The notes: generated from the sequence alone by a model not told the origin. 64,000 nucleotides of DNA from Flavobacterium soyae (GCF_021245985.1 NZ_JAJQXA010000022.1:16958-80957); one strand, 5' to 3'. Shown: positions 7,313 to 17,336, numbered from the stretch's first letter. Program-made: numbers and translations.

Positions 7313-8188
7313 TTAGAACTCCAAATATAAACTAATTATTTTTGCTTTTTCAACAGGAAAACCTTTAATTTTTGACAAATCCTCAATATTATTGAAATTT
7401 CCATTCATACTTCTATATGTGACAATTTGTTTTGCAAGAAAATATTTAAAGTACGGAAATTGTGCTAATTCTTTTAATGTCGCGTCGTTTATGGCAATCT
7501 TCTTAAAACCTGCTGGTATAACAACCTTAAAATGGCTATTTAGCTGTGTTATAACTTCTGGCGAAAGTCCCCAAACTTCTTCGAGCTGTTCCATAGAAAC
7601 AAAACCGCCTAAAGTTTCTTTCTGTTTTAATATTCTTGAAGACAATGCTTCTCCAATACCATATATTGCAATTAAATCTTCCTGACTGGCTTCATTTATG
7701 TCTTTGATTATTACGTTTTCTTTTTTAGAAAATGTTTTTTGAACATATTCTTTTTTCTCCGTCTTAAAGTCGTTTTTCTTTTGTGTCCAATCCGGGAATT
7801 TAAACAATGGAGACATTACCTTTAATAATGAATCTGAGATTTGAGTTACTTTTTGAAACTCTTCGGCTGAATTTACATATTTATCTTCTTTTCGGAATGC
7901 TAATAAACGGTCTATTTCTTCAACAGACATTCCGAGTTTGTATCCTTTATAATCAGAAATGAAATTAGGATTAAAAGTATATACCTTATGTTTCTCATTA
8001 TATTTTATCTCTTTCGCTGCATCAATTTCTTTTTGCAGGGACAGCCATTTATCTTCTTCAGAAAAAGTTTCTTCAGACTGATCGAAATCGGCAAAGAAAT
8101 AAATTAACTGCAATGCGATAATAATTATAAAAAGTAAAAAAATACCAATTCTTTGCTGACTAGTAAATTTAAAAAATTGCTTGAACAT
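7313..8188 (-). CDS. Membrane-anchored helix-hairpin-helix protein (ComEA-like)
   Basis: A 291-residue protein with a short basic N-terminus, one transmembrane helix at about residues 14-31, a charged linker and several helix-hairpin-helix units: INEASQEDLIAIYGIGEALS near residue 165 and INDATLKELAQFPYFKYFLA further on, with a more divergent unit near residues 70-100. Such tandem HhH modules bind DNA without sequence specificity; ComEA in competence systems has the same anchor-plus-HhH plan. Whether it works in DNA uptake here is inference, as no other competence gene is adjacent. It precedes the acyl-CoA dehydrogenase on the same strand. Confidence 0.75.
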   Translation of the reverse strand: MFKQFFKFTSQQRIGIFLLFIIIIALQLIYFFADFDQSEETFSEEDKWLSLQKEIDAAKEIKYNEKHKVYTFNPNFISDYKGYKLGMSVEEIDRLLAFRKEDKYVNSAEEFQKVTQISDSLLKVMSPLFKFPDWTQKKNDFKTEKKEYVQKTFSKKENVIIKDINEASQEDLIAIYGIGEALSSRILKQKETLGGFVSMEQLEEVWGLSPEVITQLNSHFKVVIPAGFKKIAINDATLKELAQFPYFKYFLAKQIVTYRSMNGNFNNIEDLSKIKGFPVEKAKIISLYLEF

Positions 8189-8473
8189 CTTGAAATTTGT
8201 GGTTGTTATAAATGTATTGATATTATAAAAGGCATAAAATACGGGATAATATTTTTATTTATTAAGAAAAATACTAAAAATATTATTTTCTAAATTGATA
8301 TACCTAACTTAATCGATATAATAGAGATTAAATAAACACAGCTTTAGCAGAACATTGATAACAGGAAAAATCAAAAAATTAAATATTTTATAACTTAAAA
8401 TATGATTATTGTTTTTATTTTTTACAAAAAACGATACATTTGGAGCTTAATAACAATAAACCAATATTATAAT

Positions 8474-9925
8474 ATGTCAATTTGGAAAACTAAACCTCTT
8501 TCGGTCCTGCTTGGTGAAGCATCCGAATCTGAAAAAGGATTAAAAAGAACCTTATCTTCACGTTCGCTTGTTGCACTTGGAGTAGGAGCAATTATTGGAG
8601 CGGGACTATTTTCGCTAACAGGAATTGCAGCCGCCGATCATGCGGGTCCAGCCGTTACAATTTCTTTTATCTTAGCAGCAGTAGGATGTGCATTTGCAGG
8701 CCTTTGTTATGCTGAATTTGCTTCGATGATTCCGGTTGCCGGCAGCGCCTACACTTATTCATATGCCACTATGGGAGAATTTATGGCATGGATTATTGGT
8801 TGGGATTTAGTTTTAGAATATGCATTAGGCGCCGCTACAGTAGGTGTAAGCTGGTCCCGTTATTTACTTGAACTGCTTGCTAAATTTAATATTCATCTTC
8901 CTCCTGACTTAATTTGTTCTCCTTGGGAAACACTAACACTTAGTAACGGAACTGTTATTGAAGGTGGAATTATAAATCTGCCAGCTATATTTATCGTTTC
9001 ATTACTTTCTTTATTATTAATTAAAGGAACAAAAGAATCAGCAACAATAAATAACTTATTAGTTGTTGTAAAAGTTGCCGTTGTTATCATTTTTATTGTA
9101 TTAGGATGGAAATTTATTGATCCAACCAACTACATTCCTTACATTCCTAAAAACACAGGGGTATTTGGAGAGTTTGGATGGTCAGGTATTGCAGCTGGGG
9201 CTGGAACTGTATTTTTTGCTTTTATTGGTTTTGATGCTGTTTCTACTGCTGCTCAAGAAGCTAAAAATCCACAAAAAGGAATGCCTATTGGTATTTTAGG
9301 TTCATTAATTATCTGTACGCTTTTATATGTATTGTTCTCTCACGTTATGACAGGACTTGTACCTTATTATAAATTTGCAGGAGATGCAAAACCTGCTGCA
9401 ACTGCTTTTGCCGTAACGGGATATGATTTTTTACAAACTGGTTTAATTATTGCAATTTTAGCCGGTTATACTTCTGTAATGCTGGTTATGCTTATGGGAC
9501 AAAGCCGTGTTTTCTATACAATGAGTAAAGATGGTTTATTACCTCCTTTCTTCAGTGAAATTCATGCAAAATTCCGTACACCTTGGAAAACTAATCTTTT
9601 CTTCTTAGTATTTGTTAGTTTGTTTGCCGGGTTTGTTCCTGTAAGCGACTTAGGACATATGGTAAGTATTGGAACCTTATTAGCCTTTGTGTTAGTTTGT
9701 ATTGGTGTTATGGTAATGCGTAAAAAAATGCCAGATGCTCCAAGAGCTTTCAGAACTCCTTTGGTTCCATTTGTTCCAATTGCAGGAGTTGTAATTTGTT
9801 TAGCTTTAATGTATTCGTTACCAAACGAAAGCTGGGCTAGACTTGTTGTCTGGATGGCTTTAGGTATTCTTATCTATTTTGTGTACGGTAAGAAAAACAG
9901 TAAATTAAACAATCCGGAAAAATAA
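8474..9925 (+). CDS. APC-superfamily amino-acid permease
   Basis: The start chosen is ATG at 8474 (MSIWKTKPLSVLLGEASES), giving 483 residues; an upstream ATG at 8402 adds a non-conserved stretch. About twelve hydrophobic spans are visible. The first has the APC motif GVGAIIGAGLFSLTG, whose glycines form the substrate-binding unwound region. The protein resembles the cationic amino-acid transporter (CAT/YfnA) branch, which exchanges or takes up amino acids with protons at the inner membrane. Substrate is not deducible. It is a single-gene transcript closed by a strong terminator at 9947-9988. Confidence 0.88.
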   Translation: MSIWKTKPLSVLLGEASESEKGLKRTLSSRSLVALGVGAIIGAGLFSLTGIAAADHAGPAVTISFILAAVGCAFAGLCYAEFASMIPVAGSAYTYSYATMGEFMAWIIGWDLVLEYALGAATVGVSWSRYLLELLAKFNIHLPPDLICSPWETLTLSNGTVIEGGIINLPAIFIVSLLSLLLIKGTKESATINNLLVVVKVAVVIIFIVLGWKFIDPTNYIPYIPKNTGVFGEFGWSGIAAGAGTVFFAFIGFDAVSTAAQEAKNPQKGMPIGILGSLIICTLLYVLFSHVMTGLVPYYKFAGDAKPAATAFAVTGYDFLQTGLIIAILAGYTSVMLVMLMGQSRVFYTMSKDGLLPPFFSEIHAKFRTPWKTNLFFLVFVSLFAGFVPVSDLGHMVSIGTLLAFVLVCIGVMVMRKKMPDAPRAFRTPLVPFVPIAGVVICLALMYSLPNESWARLVVWMALGILIYFVYGKKNSKLNNPEK

Positions 9926-9946
9926 TTTTCTGAACACAAAATAAAT

Positions 9947-9988
9947 AAAAAAGGATCATGAAGTTATAATTACTTTATGATCCTTTTT
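9947..9988. terminator. Bidirectional terminator after the permease
   Basis: AAAAAGGATCATGAAGT pairs with ACTTTATGATCCTTTTT across a short AT-rich loop. There are T runs on both strands, so it can serve the permease (+) and the converging PspC gene (-). Confidence 0.88.
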
Positions 9989-10005
9989 TATGCTTAAATT
10001 TTGAA

Positions 10006-10233
10006 CTATAAATCGAAAACAGAAGTTCTTTTTGCCCGGATTAAATCTTTAAGGCGAATCCAGAAGGCCAATGTAAGATAGACTCCAAAACCTAAACCAG
10101 CTGTTACAAACGAAATGTAAATAAAAAACAATCTTACACTTGTTACACGCATTCCCAGTTTATCTGCAAGCCTTGACGATACATGAAAACCGTATTTTTC
10201 GAAAAAGAATTTTAGTTTTAAAATAGCTGACAT
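10006..10233 (-). CDS. PspC-domain small membrane protein
   Basis: A 75-residue protein with the PspC-type pattern: a short amphipathic part, VSSRLADKLGMRVTSVRLFF, then a long hydrophobic segment (about residues 35-60) and a basic tail. PspC domains occur in phage-shock and envelope-stress sensing proteins. Here it stands alone with no PspA or PspB, so the actual role is unknown. The dispersed ATTTTAGATTTTAG-type and CTTCGACTTCGCTCAGG-type repeats lie just upstream of its start. Confidence 0.75.
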   Translation of the reverse strand: MSAILKLKFFFEKYGFHVSSRLADKLGMRVTSVRLFFIYISFVTAGLGFGVYLTLAFWIRLKDLIRAKRTSVFDL

Positions 10234-10256
10234 CTTGATTTTAGATTTTAGGCTTT

Positions 10257-10281
10257 ATCCTTCGACTTCGCTCAGGATGAC
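10257..10281. repeat. Dispersed repeat of the CTTCGACTTCGCTCAGG type
   Basis: The sequence CTTCGACTTCGCTCAGGATG recurs, in both orientations, at 31502-31562. It lies upstream of the PspC gene and has no coding frame. It is one of the GC-richer spots in an AT-rich intergenic stretch. Confidence 0.8.
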
Positions 10282-10320
10282 AAAAGTACAAATTATCTCA
10301 TTAATACATTTTCTAATTGC

Positions 10321-11592
10321 TTAATTATTTTTAAGCAGCTCTAATCCTAATGCGCATTTTAAACAAGCTTTGTGGCTGCAATATTCATTTTTAAGTTCCA
10401 GTAATGTTTGGGTTTCAAATGCATTTTTAGATTTTATTCCGAAAGAAGTAAACTTGTCGATAATGGCATTTTTTTCTGGTGCAACTTCATTCATAAACTC
10501 TATTAAATCTTCAGAAACAGATTCTCCCATTATGGCAGAATAAGCAAACTGAATTGGAATTATAGTATTTATAATAACTAAATCAAGAAACGATTTGGAT
10601 AATGTTTTCGTTTTCTTCGGGCTTTCTTTATCAAATTGATAATGATTCTGCCAATATGGGCTTACAGAAACATTTAGCAGTTCATACACACTTTTAGCTG
10701 ATTTTAAAGCAATTATTTTCGAAAACAAGTTTTGATGTTTATGATACAAATTAGCCAGCTGAGAAAGCCTGATTGTTGGAAAATTATCTGGCCTGTGTTT
10801 AAAAAACTGAACGGGATCTATAAATGATTTTTCTAACTGATATTTATGCAGCAGATAAAAATACCTAAACCTTAAATCTTTAAAATAAACATCTTCTTTT
10901 TCTCCATCCAGTAAATTTAAAGTTCCCAAAAGCAATGATTCCAGATTTTCTGCTTCAAAGCTTTCTTTTCTTATAATTGAAAAAGGAATTGATTTTGACA
11001 TTTGAAGAAAAGCTGAACCATTAGTGTTTAAACCAAAATTCTTCGCCAAAAGGCAAAATAAAACTGCTTCCCAATCCTGATTTGTTTCTTCAAGCAATTT
11101 ATAAACAAATCTCGACTTGCGCTCTAATCGCTCAAAAAACAATCTTTCCTGCCAGTTTTTAAAAACAAAATCATCGATTTCATTTATTTGTTTTTCGCAC
11201 GAAATCCAGGTTTTAGGAGAAAGCAGCGCATTGTAATTACCTAAAACTTCTTTTTCTACATAATCTTTAAGGACCAGAACTGGAATTTCAGTATTATTTT
11301 CTCTAAAAATTGCAGTATCGTTTTCCCAAACTACATGAAGAATTACATTTTCGTAAGCGGCATCTTTTTCATGGTTGTGCAGATACCAATCTGAAGATTT
11401 TATGTGTATCTCTACATTCCCGGCCCATTTTTGATCGCCGATTTTAATATGAGCATTAAAAAAATCCGGCCCCGAAAGTTCTAAATAATCGCCGGTTTTA
11501 ATAATCGTGATTGGTTCATTTTGAGTAGTTTTAAGATTCAAAGTATCAAACTTTTTGAATCTCCAGAGATAATGAAGAAAGTCTTCTTTCAT
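10321..11592 (-). CDS. DUF2851 family protein
   Basis: A 423-residue protein recognised as the Bacteroidota DUF2851 family by its start (MKEDFLHYLWRFKKFDTLNL) and the segment SGPDFFNAHIKIGDQKWAGNVEIHI. The function is not known. Near the C-terminus it carries closely spaced cysteines and a histidine (CSHKACLKC), which could bind a metal. No signal peptide or membrane span is seen, so it is probably cytoplasmic. It is flanked by the PspC gene and the cysteine metabolism gene on the same strand but with gaps of 87 and 152 bases, so an operon is not clear. Confidence 0.85.
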   Translation of the reverse strand: MKEDFLHYLWRFKKFDTLNLKTTQNEPITIIKTGDYLELSGPDFFNAHIKIGDQKWAGNVEIHIKSSDWYLHNHEKDAAYENVILHVVWENDTAIFRENNTEIPVLVLKDYVEKEVLGNYNALLSPKTWISCEKQINEIDDFVFKNWQERLFFERLERKSRFVYKLLEETNQDWEAVLFCLLAKNFGLNTNGSAFLQMSKSIPFSIIRKESFEAENLESLLLGTLNLLDGEKEDVYFKDLRFRYFYLLHKYQLEKSFIDPVQFFKHRPDNFPTIRLSQLANLYHKHQNLFSKIIALKSAKSVYELLNVSVSPYWQNHYQFDKESPKKTKTLSKSFLDLVIINTIIPIQFAYSAIMGESVSEDLIEFMNEVAPEKNAIIDKFTSFGIKSKNAFETQTLLELKNEYCSHKACLKCALGLELLKNN

Positions 11593-11744
11593 TTTAGATT
11601 TTATATTATTACAAAAGCTAAAAGTACTAAATTTAATATTATTCTTACAAAAAAAATATATTATCTAATTTCAAGAAGAAAAAATCCATAAACCTAATTG
11701 CAAAACAATCAGATTTATGGATAAATTTTATATAAAGGCGTATT

Positions 11745-13106
11745 TTATTTTATTGAGCCAATAATATCATATTTAGTAATAATATGGTGATTCCCGTTTC
11801 CTAAATCAACTAAAACGGCATCATTTTCTTTTGTAAATAATTTCGAAACTTCTTCGATTGGAGTTCCTAATTTTACAATTGGAAAAGGTTTTCCCATTAC
11901 TTCTTTTATTGGTTTTTCGGCTACGTTTTTATCGGCAACATAGCTTCTAAACAAATCAGTTTCATCCACAGAACCAACAAATCCGTTGATATCAACAACC
12001 GGAATCTGCGAAATCTTATATTTACGCATACGTTCGATAGCATGCGAAACTAATTCTTCTGTACGAACAACGATCAATTCTTTATCAATATGATCTTTAA
12101 TAACATCTTCAGCCTTCGTAACGTTTTCTTCTAAAAATCCACGTTCGCGCATCCAGTCATCATTAAACATTTTTCCAACATAACGGCTTCCAGAATCGTG
12201 AAATAATACCACAACAACATCATCCGGTTTAAAATGCTCTTTTAACTGCAGTAAACCTTTAATACAAGCTCCGGCAGAATTTCCAACAAAAATTCCTTCT
12301 TCGAGTGCAATTTTTCTTGTATAAACTGCAGCATCCTTATCGGTTACTTTTGTAAAACCATCAATTAGAGAAAAGTCAACATTTTTTGGTAAAATATCTT
12401 CTCCAATTCCTTCTGTTATATAAGAATAGATTTCGTTTTCATCAAAAATTCCGGTTTCGTGGTATTTTTTAAAAACAGAACCATAAGTATCAATTCCCCA
12501 AATTTTAATGTTTGGGTTTTTCTCTTTTAAGTATTTTCCAACTCCGGAAATTGTTCCGCCCGTTCCAACTCCTACAACAAAATGTGTAATTTTACCATCA
12601 GTTTGTTTCCAGATTTCCGGTCCGGTCTGCTCGTAATGTGCCAATGAGTTTGACAAATTATCGTATTGATTTACATACCAGGAATTTGGTGTTTCTTCTG
12701 CCAGACGCTTTGAAACTGAATAATACGAACGAGGATCAGTTGGTTCAACATCTGTAGGACAAACAACTACTTTTGCGCCAACAGCACGCAGGATATCCAT
12801 TTTTTCTTTAGATTGTTTGTCTGAGATTACACAAATCAGTTTGTAACCCTTTATAATTGCAACAAGAGCAAGTCCCATTCCGGTATTTCCAGAAGTTCCT
12901 TCAATAATAGTTCCGCCTGGTTTAAGTCGGCCGTCAGCTTCGGCATCTTCAATCATTTTTACAGCCATTCTGTCTTTTACAGAATTTCCAGGATTAAAAG
13001 TTTCGACTTTTGCTAGTACTAACGCATCAATTTCAGCAACAATTTTGTTGAGTTTTACCAATGGCGTATTACCAATTGTTTCTAAAATATTATTTGAAAA
13101 GTCCAT
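11745..13106 (-). CDS. Cystathionine beta-synthase / cysteine synthase with CBS pair
   Basis: A 453-residue PLP enzyme. The PLP lysine is Lys44 in NPGNSVKDRM; the substrate loop EGTSGNTGMG and the phosphate-binding GTGGTISG are clear. A C-terminal pair of CBS domains occupies about residues 335-453. This two-part layout is that of cystathionine beta-synthase, which condenses serine and homocysteine; close relatives act as O-acetylserine sulfhydrylases, so the exact reaction is open. There is no N-terminal haem-binding extension. The CBS pair probably senses an adenosyl ligand. Neighbours give no pathway clue. Confidence 0.88.
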   Translation of the reverse strand: MDFSNNILETIGNTPLVKLNKIVAEIDALVLAKVETFNPGNSVKDRMAVKMIEDAEADGRLKPGGTIIEGTSGNTGMGLALVAIIKGYKLICVISDKQSKEKMDILRAVGAKVVVCPTDVEPTDPRSYYSVSKRLAEETPNSWYVNQYDNLSNSLAHYEQTGPEIWKQTDGKITHFVVGVGTGGTISGVGKYLKEKNPNIKIWGIDTYGSVFKKYHETGIFDENEIYSYITEGIGEDILPKNVDFSLIDGFTKVTDKDAAVYTRKIALEEGIFVGNSAGACIKGLLQLKEHFKPDDVVVVLFHDSGSRYVGKMFNDDWMRERGFLEENVTKAEDVIKDHIDKELIVVRTEELVSHAIERMRKYKISQIPVVDINGFVGSVDETDLFRSYVADKNVAEKPIKEVMGKPFPIVKLGTPIEEVSKLFTKENDAVLVDLGNGNHHIITKYDIIGSIK

Positions 13107-13157
13107 TTTTATTTAAATTTAATATTTGGTTTTTTAGGTAAAGCTACGCTCAGTTTT

Positions 13158-15137
13158 TTATTGGAAGAAATTCCAAACTAAACCAAATCTGATAACAAAA
13201 TCACGATACGGATTATTAGGTGCAGAGTAATAATTACTGCTGGAAAATAAAGCATTTAAATGTTCTCCTTTAAGATAAAAACGAGTTTGACGAATCCTTG
13301 CATTTAAGAAAACATCAAAAGTGGCATAATTTCCAATTTCTTTTTTATCCTGCACAAAAAACTCCCCAATTACCGGGTTATAATCGTTAGCATAATATTT
13401 AGTAAAGTAATTAAATACAATTCCTGCCTGAGCATATAATGCTTTTTTGAAATAATGATTTGAATAGTAGAATGTATTTCTGGTTACAAAATCAGGTACA
13501 TTTAAAATCAAATCTGATTGATCTACTTTTTGATATAAAAGTGTATTGTCTAAGGCAAATTTTCCGAATTTAAATTCTTTATTCGCCTTTATTTCTAAAT
13601 AATTAATTGCATTTCCGTATTGGGCCGGGCTTATAATTTGGGTTCTAACTGCATCCTCTTCATCATCAGATACATCTTCAAAATACAAATGATCTTTTAA
13701 AACAGTATAGTTAACTTCGGCATTTAACCAAGGTGTATAAATATTGGCCCCTAACGAATTGATTTTTTCATTTTTAAAATCATTCGACCAGTTGTAGGAT
13801 ACATAACTGCTTTGGTACAAGTTATAATTGTTGTTTGGCAGTTTATTAATGTTTCTGTATCTAAAATCAAACTGAATCTTCTTGCTTAAAGTATAACGCA
13901 GTTTTGCATCAAGATCAGAAAGAGATTGATTTGTAATAGATCTTGTATACAGGAATCGGCCATTCCATTTATTTTTTTGATATTCATACTGACCGCCTAC
14001 ATTGTTAATCTGTAGAAATAAATTATCCTGAATAGTTCTTCCATCTTTAAAAATAATAATTTTATCGTATTGATAATTAGACCTGTAATCATCAACAAAG
14101 AAATTAAACTTTCCTAAAAGAGAATTTTCATAAGCAGCTCCAACTTTGTTATAAAGTCTTTCAAAATGTGTTTGATCGTTTATATTACTGGTCACATACG
14201 ATTCACCAAAACGTTTTACAGGATCTTCGATTCCGTCAACCGCAGAAAGTACTGTTGGCTGGTTGTATTCAAAAAATTTATTCTCGTAATTTAATTGATG
14301 GTTTATATATAAATTATTGTCTCCATGTGTAGGATTTATTCTAAAAGCATGATCAAAAAACAAACGTCTTCCTTTTAAAAATGACTTCGCATCTGTTAAA
14401 TAAACCTGCAGACGCTGACGGTTTTTAAAATCGGGATCGTCGCTTTCAAAATCTTCCGTAGTGGTAATCCCTCCGTTTTCTTCATTCGAATTATCCTGAT
14501 ACGTATAATGTGCATTCAGTGCATACCTTCTGCTGGTAGTTGCGTAACTTGTTGTAAATCTAAAATTTCCTGCGCTGACCAATTGGTTTATATAATCTCC
14601 TTCTGAACGTAAACCTTTGTATGCAATAGAAAAATTAAGATTTTTAGAAACATTCAGCGTTATAAACGAATCAACATTTTGCCCTTTATTAATAGTTGTA
14701 TTAAAAAACAGTTCCGTAAAAGGTGTCGCCGCAGAGTAATATCTAACTTCGTCTGCCTGTATATAATTAGAATGCATGGCACTAAAACCAATTTCCGGAT
14801 ACGGTGAAAAACTCGTTAAACTATATTGTAATGTATTTAACGGCTGACCAATATTCGAAAATTCTAAAAGCCCGAAAAGATCTTTTCTAAGATGATTTTG
14901 TTTATAAGCACTTTTTATTGTCAGCGAAGTATCGGCATAAATAGTATCATGTTCAAGCGTAATAATTTGATACTGATCTATTGTTGCAATTTTTGCCTTC
15001 TTCTTTTTAACAGTATCTGTTATACTGGAATATTGCGTATTCATATCTAAATTATTTTTAGAAGCTGGTTTTGGTTTTTCCTGAGAAAACAATAATGCTG
15101 GTACAATTAATAGATATAGAAAAATGAATATTCTCAT
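13158..15137 (-). CDS. Putative outer-membrane porin (Bacteroidota family)
   Basis: A 659-residue protein with a clear signal peptide (MRIFIFLYLLIVPALLFSQ), a short charged linker, and then alternating aromatic and polar beta strands to a C-terminus ending in GLVWNFFQ, with a terminal aromatic segment typical of outer-membrane beta-barrels. It resembles the Bacteroidota putative porin family (Porin_10 type). The transported substrate is unknown. It is the first gene before cystathionine beta-synthase on the minus strand with a 51-base gap, so the two may share a transcript. Confidence 0.8.
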   Translation of the reverse strand: MRIFIFLYLLIVPALLFSQEKPKPASKNNLDMNTQYSSITDTVKKKKAKIATIDQYQIITLEHDTIYADTSLTIKSAYKQNHLRKDLFGLLEFSNIGQPLNTLQYSLTSFSPYPEIGFSAMHSNYIQADEVRYYSAATPFTELFFNTTINKGQNVDSFITLNVSKNLNFSIAYKGLRSEGDYINQLVSAGNFRFTTSYATTSRRYALNAHYTYQDNSNEENGGITTTEDFESDDPDFKNRQRLQVYLTDAKSFLKGRRLFFDHAFRINPTHGDNNLYINHQLNYENKFFEYNQPTVLSAVDGIEDPVKRFGESYVTSNINDQTHFERLYNKVGAAYENSLLGKFNFFVDDYRSNYQYDKIIIFKDGRTIQDNLFLQINNVGGQYEYQKNKWNGRFLYTRSITNQSLSDLDAKLRYTLSKKIQFDFRYRNINKLPNNNYNLYQSSYVSYNWSNDFKNEKINSLGANIYTPWLNAEVNYTVLKDHLYFEDVSDDEEDAVRTQIISPAQYGNAINYLEIKANKEFKFGKFALDNTLLYQKVDQSDLILNVPDFVTRNTFYYSNHYFKKALYAQAGIVFNYFTKYYANDYNPVIGEFFVQDKKEIGNYATFDVFLNARIRQTRFYLKGEHLNALFSSSNYYSAPNNPYRDFVIRFGLVWNFFQ

Positions 15138-15308
15138 TTGATGGCTTTATATGTAATTATTTCGACAAAATTTGTTGAGCAAAGGTAAAAGATAAATATG
15201 TATAAATAAAAAAACACTTCAATTTATACAATTACCTTAGCAGACAGTATGAAAACGAATATTTTTACATAAAATTTTATGATATTTGCCTTTTAAAATT
15301 TCAAAAAA

Positions 15309-15977
15309 ATGCTTGCAAAAAATTTCTCGGGATTTGTTTTAGAAACTGGAACTGACGAGGCTGGCCGCGGCTGTCTTGCAGGACCTGTAACTGCTGCAGC
15401 CATAATTCTGCCTGAAGATTTTGAGCACGAAATTTTAAATGACAGTAAACAATTGTCTGAAAAAATGAGGTTTTTTTTAAAGCCAATTATCGAAAAACAT
15501 GCAGTTTGTTTTGCTGTAACACATTTGTTTCCAGATGAAATTGATGAAATAAATATCCTGAATGCTTCGATGAAAGGAATGCAGGAATGTATTTTAAAAT
15601 TAAAACATGTTCCTGAATACATTATTGTTGATGGAAACCGCTCGCTGAATGCAAAACTTGGCCTAAAAAACACTTTTGGAAAGCAATTTTCTAAGGAAGA
15701 AATTGCATTACTAAAATCAATACCAAATAAAAGTATTATAAAAGGCGATGCAAAATTCCTGAGTATTGCTGCAGCTTCTGTTTTGGCAAAAACCTATCGG
15801 GATGAATATATGGATCAAATTCACGAAGAATTCCCTATGTATAACTGGAAAAAAAATAAAGGTTATCCAACAAAAGAACACCGCGAGGCCATTAGAAAAT
15901 ATGGTCCAACAAAATACCACCGAATGAGTTTCAGGCTTTTACCGGATCAATTAGAACTCAATTTCTTTGAGGAATAA
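15309..15977 (+). CDS. rnhB: Ribonuclease HII
   Basis: A 222-residue RNase HII. The conserved acidic active-site start DEAGRGCLAGPV has Asp16 and Glu17; a further Asp is in IIVDGN, and the segment SIAAASVLAKTYRD carries another conserved part of the fold, with the final HRMSF region after it. The enzyme cleaves RNA of RNA/DNA hybrids and starts removal of single ribonucleotides from DNA. It is transcribed divergently from the porin and is closed by a terminator, so it looks monocistronic. Confidence 0.95.
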   Translation: MLAKNFSGFVLETGTDEAGRGCLAGPVTAAAIILPEDFEHEILNDSKQLSEKMRFFLKPIIEKHAVCFAVTHLFPDEIDEINILNASMKGMQECILKLKHVPEYIIVDGNRSLNAKLGLKNTFGKQFSKEEIALLKSIPNKSIIKGDAKFLSIAAASVLAKTYRDEYMDQIHEEFPMYNWKKNKGYPTKEHREAIRKYGPTKYHRMSFRLLPDQLELNFFEE

Positions 15978-16011
15978 AAAAGACTTAGCAAATTAGATAA
16001 GTCTTTTTTAT
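15976..16011 (+). terminator. Terminator of rnhB
   Basis: AAAAAGACTTA pairs with TAAGTCTTTTT across a loop of about 10 bases; the stem begins within the rnhB stop codon and ends in a T run. Confidence 0.85.
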
Positions 16012-16085
16012 TGAAATTCTTTATTAACTAAAAACTTTAAAAACAGAAACATAACATTGTATACGGTCATTAAACTTCCCGTATG

Positions 16086-16940
16086 CTATTTTCTGCTTTT
16101 TAAGAATTCTGCAAATTGTTTGGTATCAAAATAAAATGGTCTGATTGCGGTAATTTTTCCGTTTTTTAGATCAAAATGTTCTGAAATGGGCATAGAAAGT
16201 GTTTTACCGGATTTTTTTGCTTTACATTTTATTGTAAAATAAATAATCACTCCATTTTTTGTCGCATCGCTAAAATAAACCGGTTCTTTTTCTATTTCCA
16301 AGTCAAAAAACTCATTAGATTTTGCATACATCTTCGTCCATTCATTAAACCCAGCATACGTTCCGCCATAAGGCAGTCCTTCTGCCTGACTGTAAATTGC
16401 ACCATCTTCTATTAACGCTGCCATTTTAATAAAATCTCTGGTTTTAAAAAGACATTCATAATATTGCGCGACAACCTTAAAATTATCGGCCTCAATATTT
16501 TGCAAAACTTCAGCCTCAGACAAAGTAACATCTGTATTCCAAAAACCGATAATCTTACTTACCTGACCTTTACCGTTTAATCTGGCAAAATCACGACCTC
16601 CCATTATAGGCTCTTTTTTCTTTGAATCAATAATTTTCCAGTCCCAGGTTACATAATTGTCTTTTACAACTTTTGCCCCCGATGTTAATACGGCATCAGG
16701 AAACTTTTTATAAAACTCATTTATAACATTATTTAAAGCAGCCTGTCCTTTTATAGAAGCCGAAGGGTCTTCAAAAGTACTATCGTCCAGCCAGATTGTT
16801 TTAATCAGTTTTAATCTTGCATCACTATTTTTCTCCTGCCAAGCTTTTTCATAAACCGCAATTGGATTTAATTTATCTTTCTTTTGAGCAAAAAGACCAT
16901 TAAGCATAAATAGGAAACATACAAAGTAGATTTTTCTCAT
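16086..16940 (-). CDS. Secreted protein with two NTF2/SnoaL-like domains
   Basis: A 284-residue protein with a signal peptide ending near residue 18 (NGLFAQ). The first domain (about 27-150) and second domain (about 155-280) both have the pattern of NTF2-like folds: an opening helix (YEKAWQEKN, then QYYECLFKTRDF), a FEDPSASIKG or YSQAEGLPYGG loop, and a final beta sheet. NTF2-like modules can be enzymes or ligand binders; no catalytic set is certain here. It stands alone between the rnhB terminator and a gap containing a pseudogene. Confidence 0.6.
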   Translation of the reverse strand: MRKIYFVCFLFMLNGLFAQKKDKLNPIAVYEKAWQEKNSDARLKLIKTIWLDDSTFEDPSASIKGQAALNNVINEFYKKFPDAVLTSGAKVVKDNYVTWDWKIIDSKKKEPIMGGRDFARLNGKGQVSKIIGFWNTDVTLSEAEVLQNIEADNFKVVAQYYECLFKTRDFIKMAALIEDGAIYSQAEGLPYGGTYAGFNEWTKMYAKSNEFFDLEIEKEPVYFSDATKNGVIIYFTIKCKAKKSGKTLSMPISEHFDLKNGKITAIRPFYFDTKQFAEFLKSRK

Positions 16941-17110
16941 AGGTCGTTAGATTATATTTGGTTAAAGCTTATCTTAAAGTATAAAACCAAATTTACCATA
17001 AAAACATTAGAAAACCACGATATTCCTGTAATTTGCTGTCAATTTAAAATCTTGGTCCTTAGCTGGACATTTTTAGATTTTATGCAATAATTCTTTTTTA
17101 AAATAAATTT

Positions 17111-17318
17111 CTATTGAAAAACAGAAACTACATCAATCAGTTTAAAAGTATTTTTAAGTTGATTTTCCCATTCTGAAACACTTTCTGCCGAAGCTCAGTC
17201 AGCCTTATCAAAATAAAAATGCTGTTTTATTTTTGGCGAAATAGAAGTGCTAAAAAACAGTTTCAAATGCTGAAGGAACCGCAATTCTATAATTGTTATT
17301 TTCTTCAGCATTTTTCAT
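17111..17318 (-). pseudogene. Remnant of a small unknown protein gene
   Basis: From ATG at 17318 the minus strand reads MKNAEENNNYRIAVPSAF and then stops after a T6 run. Reading continues one frame over (STSISPKIKQHFYFDKAD), hits one TGA, and carries on as ASAESVSEWENQLKNTFKLI to a TAG at 17111. The amino-acid usage across both frames looks like real coding sequence, so a frameshift plus a nonsense mutation in a gene of about 68 codons is likely. The family is not recognised. It lies in the 396-base gap upstream of the NTF2-like gene. Confidence 0.5.
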
Positions 17319-17336
17319 ACTATATATTTCAGAAGC

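Noticed and set aside
11745..13106. Link between cystathionine beta-synthase and the Cys leader locus at 60233 as one sulfur cluster
   Set aside because: They are nearly 50 kb apart with many unrelated genes between; no shared signal was seen upstream of the synthase.
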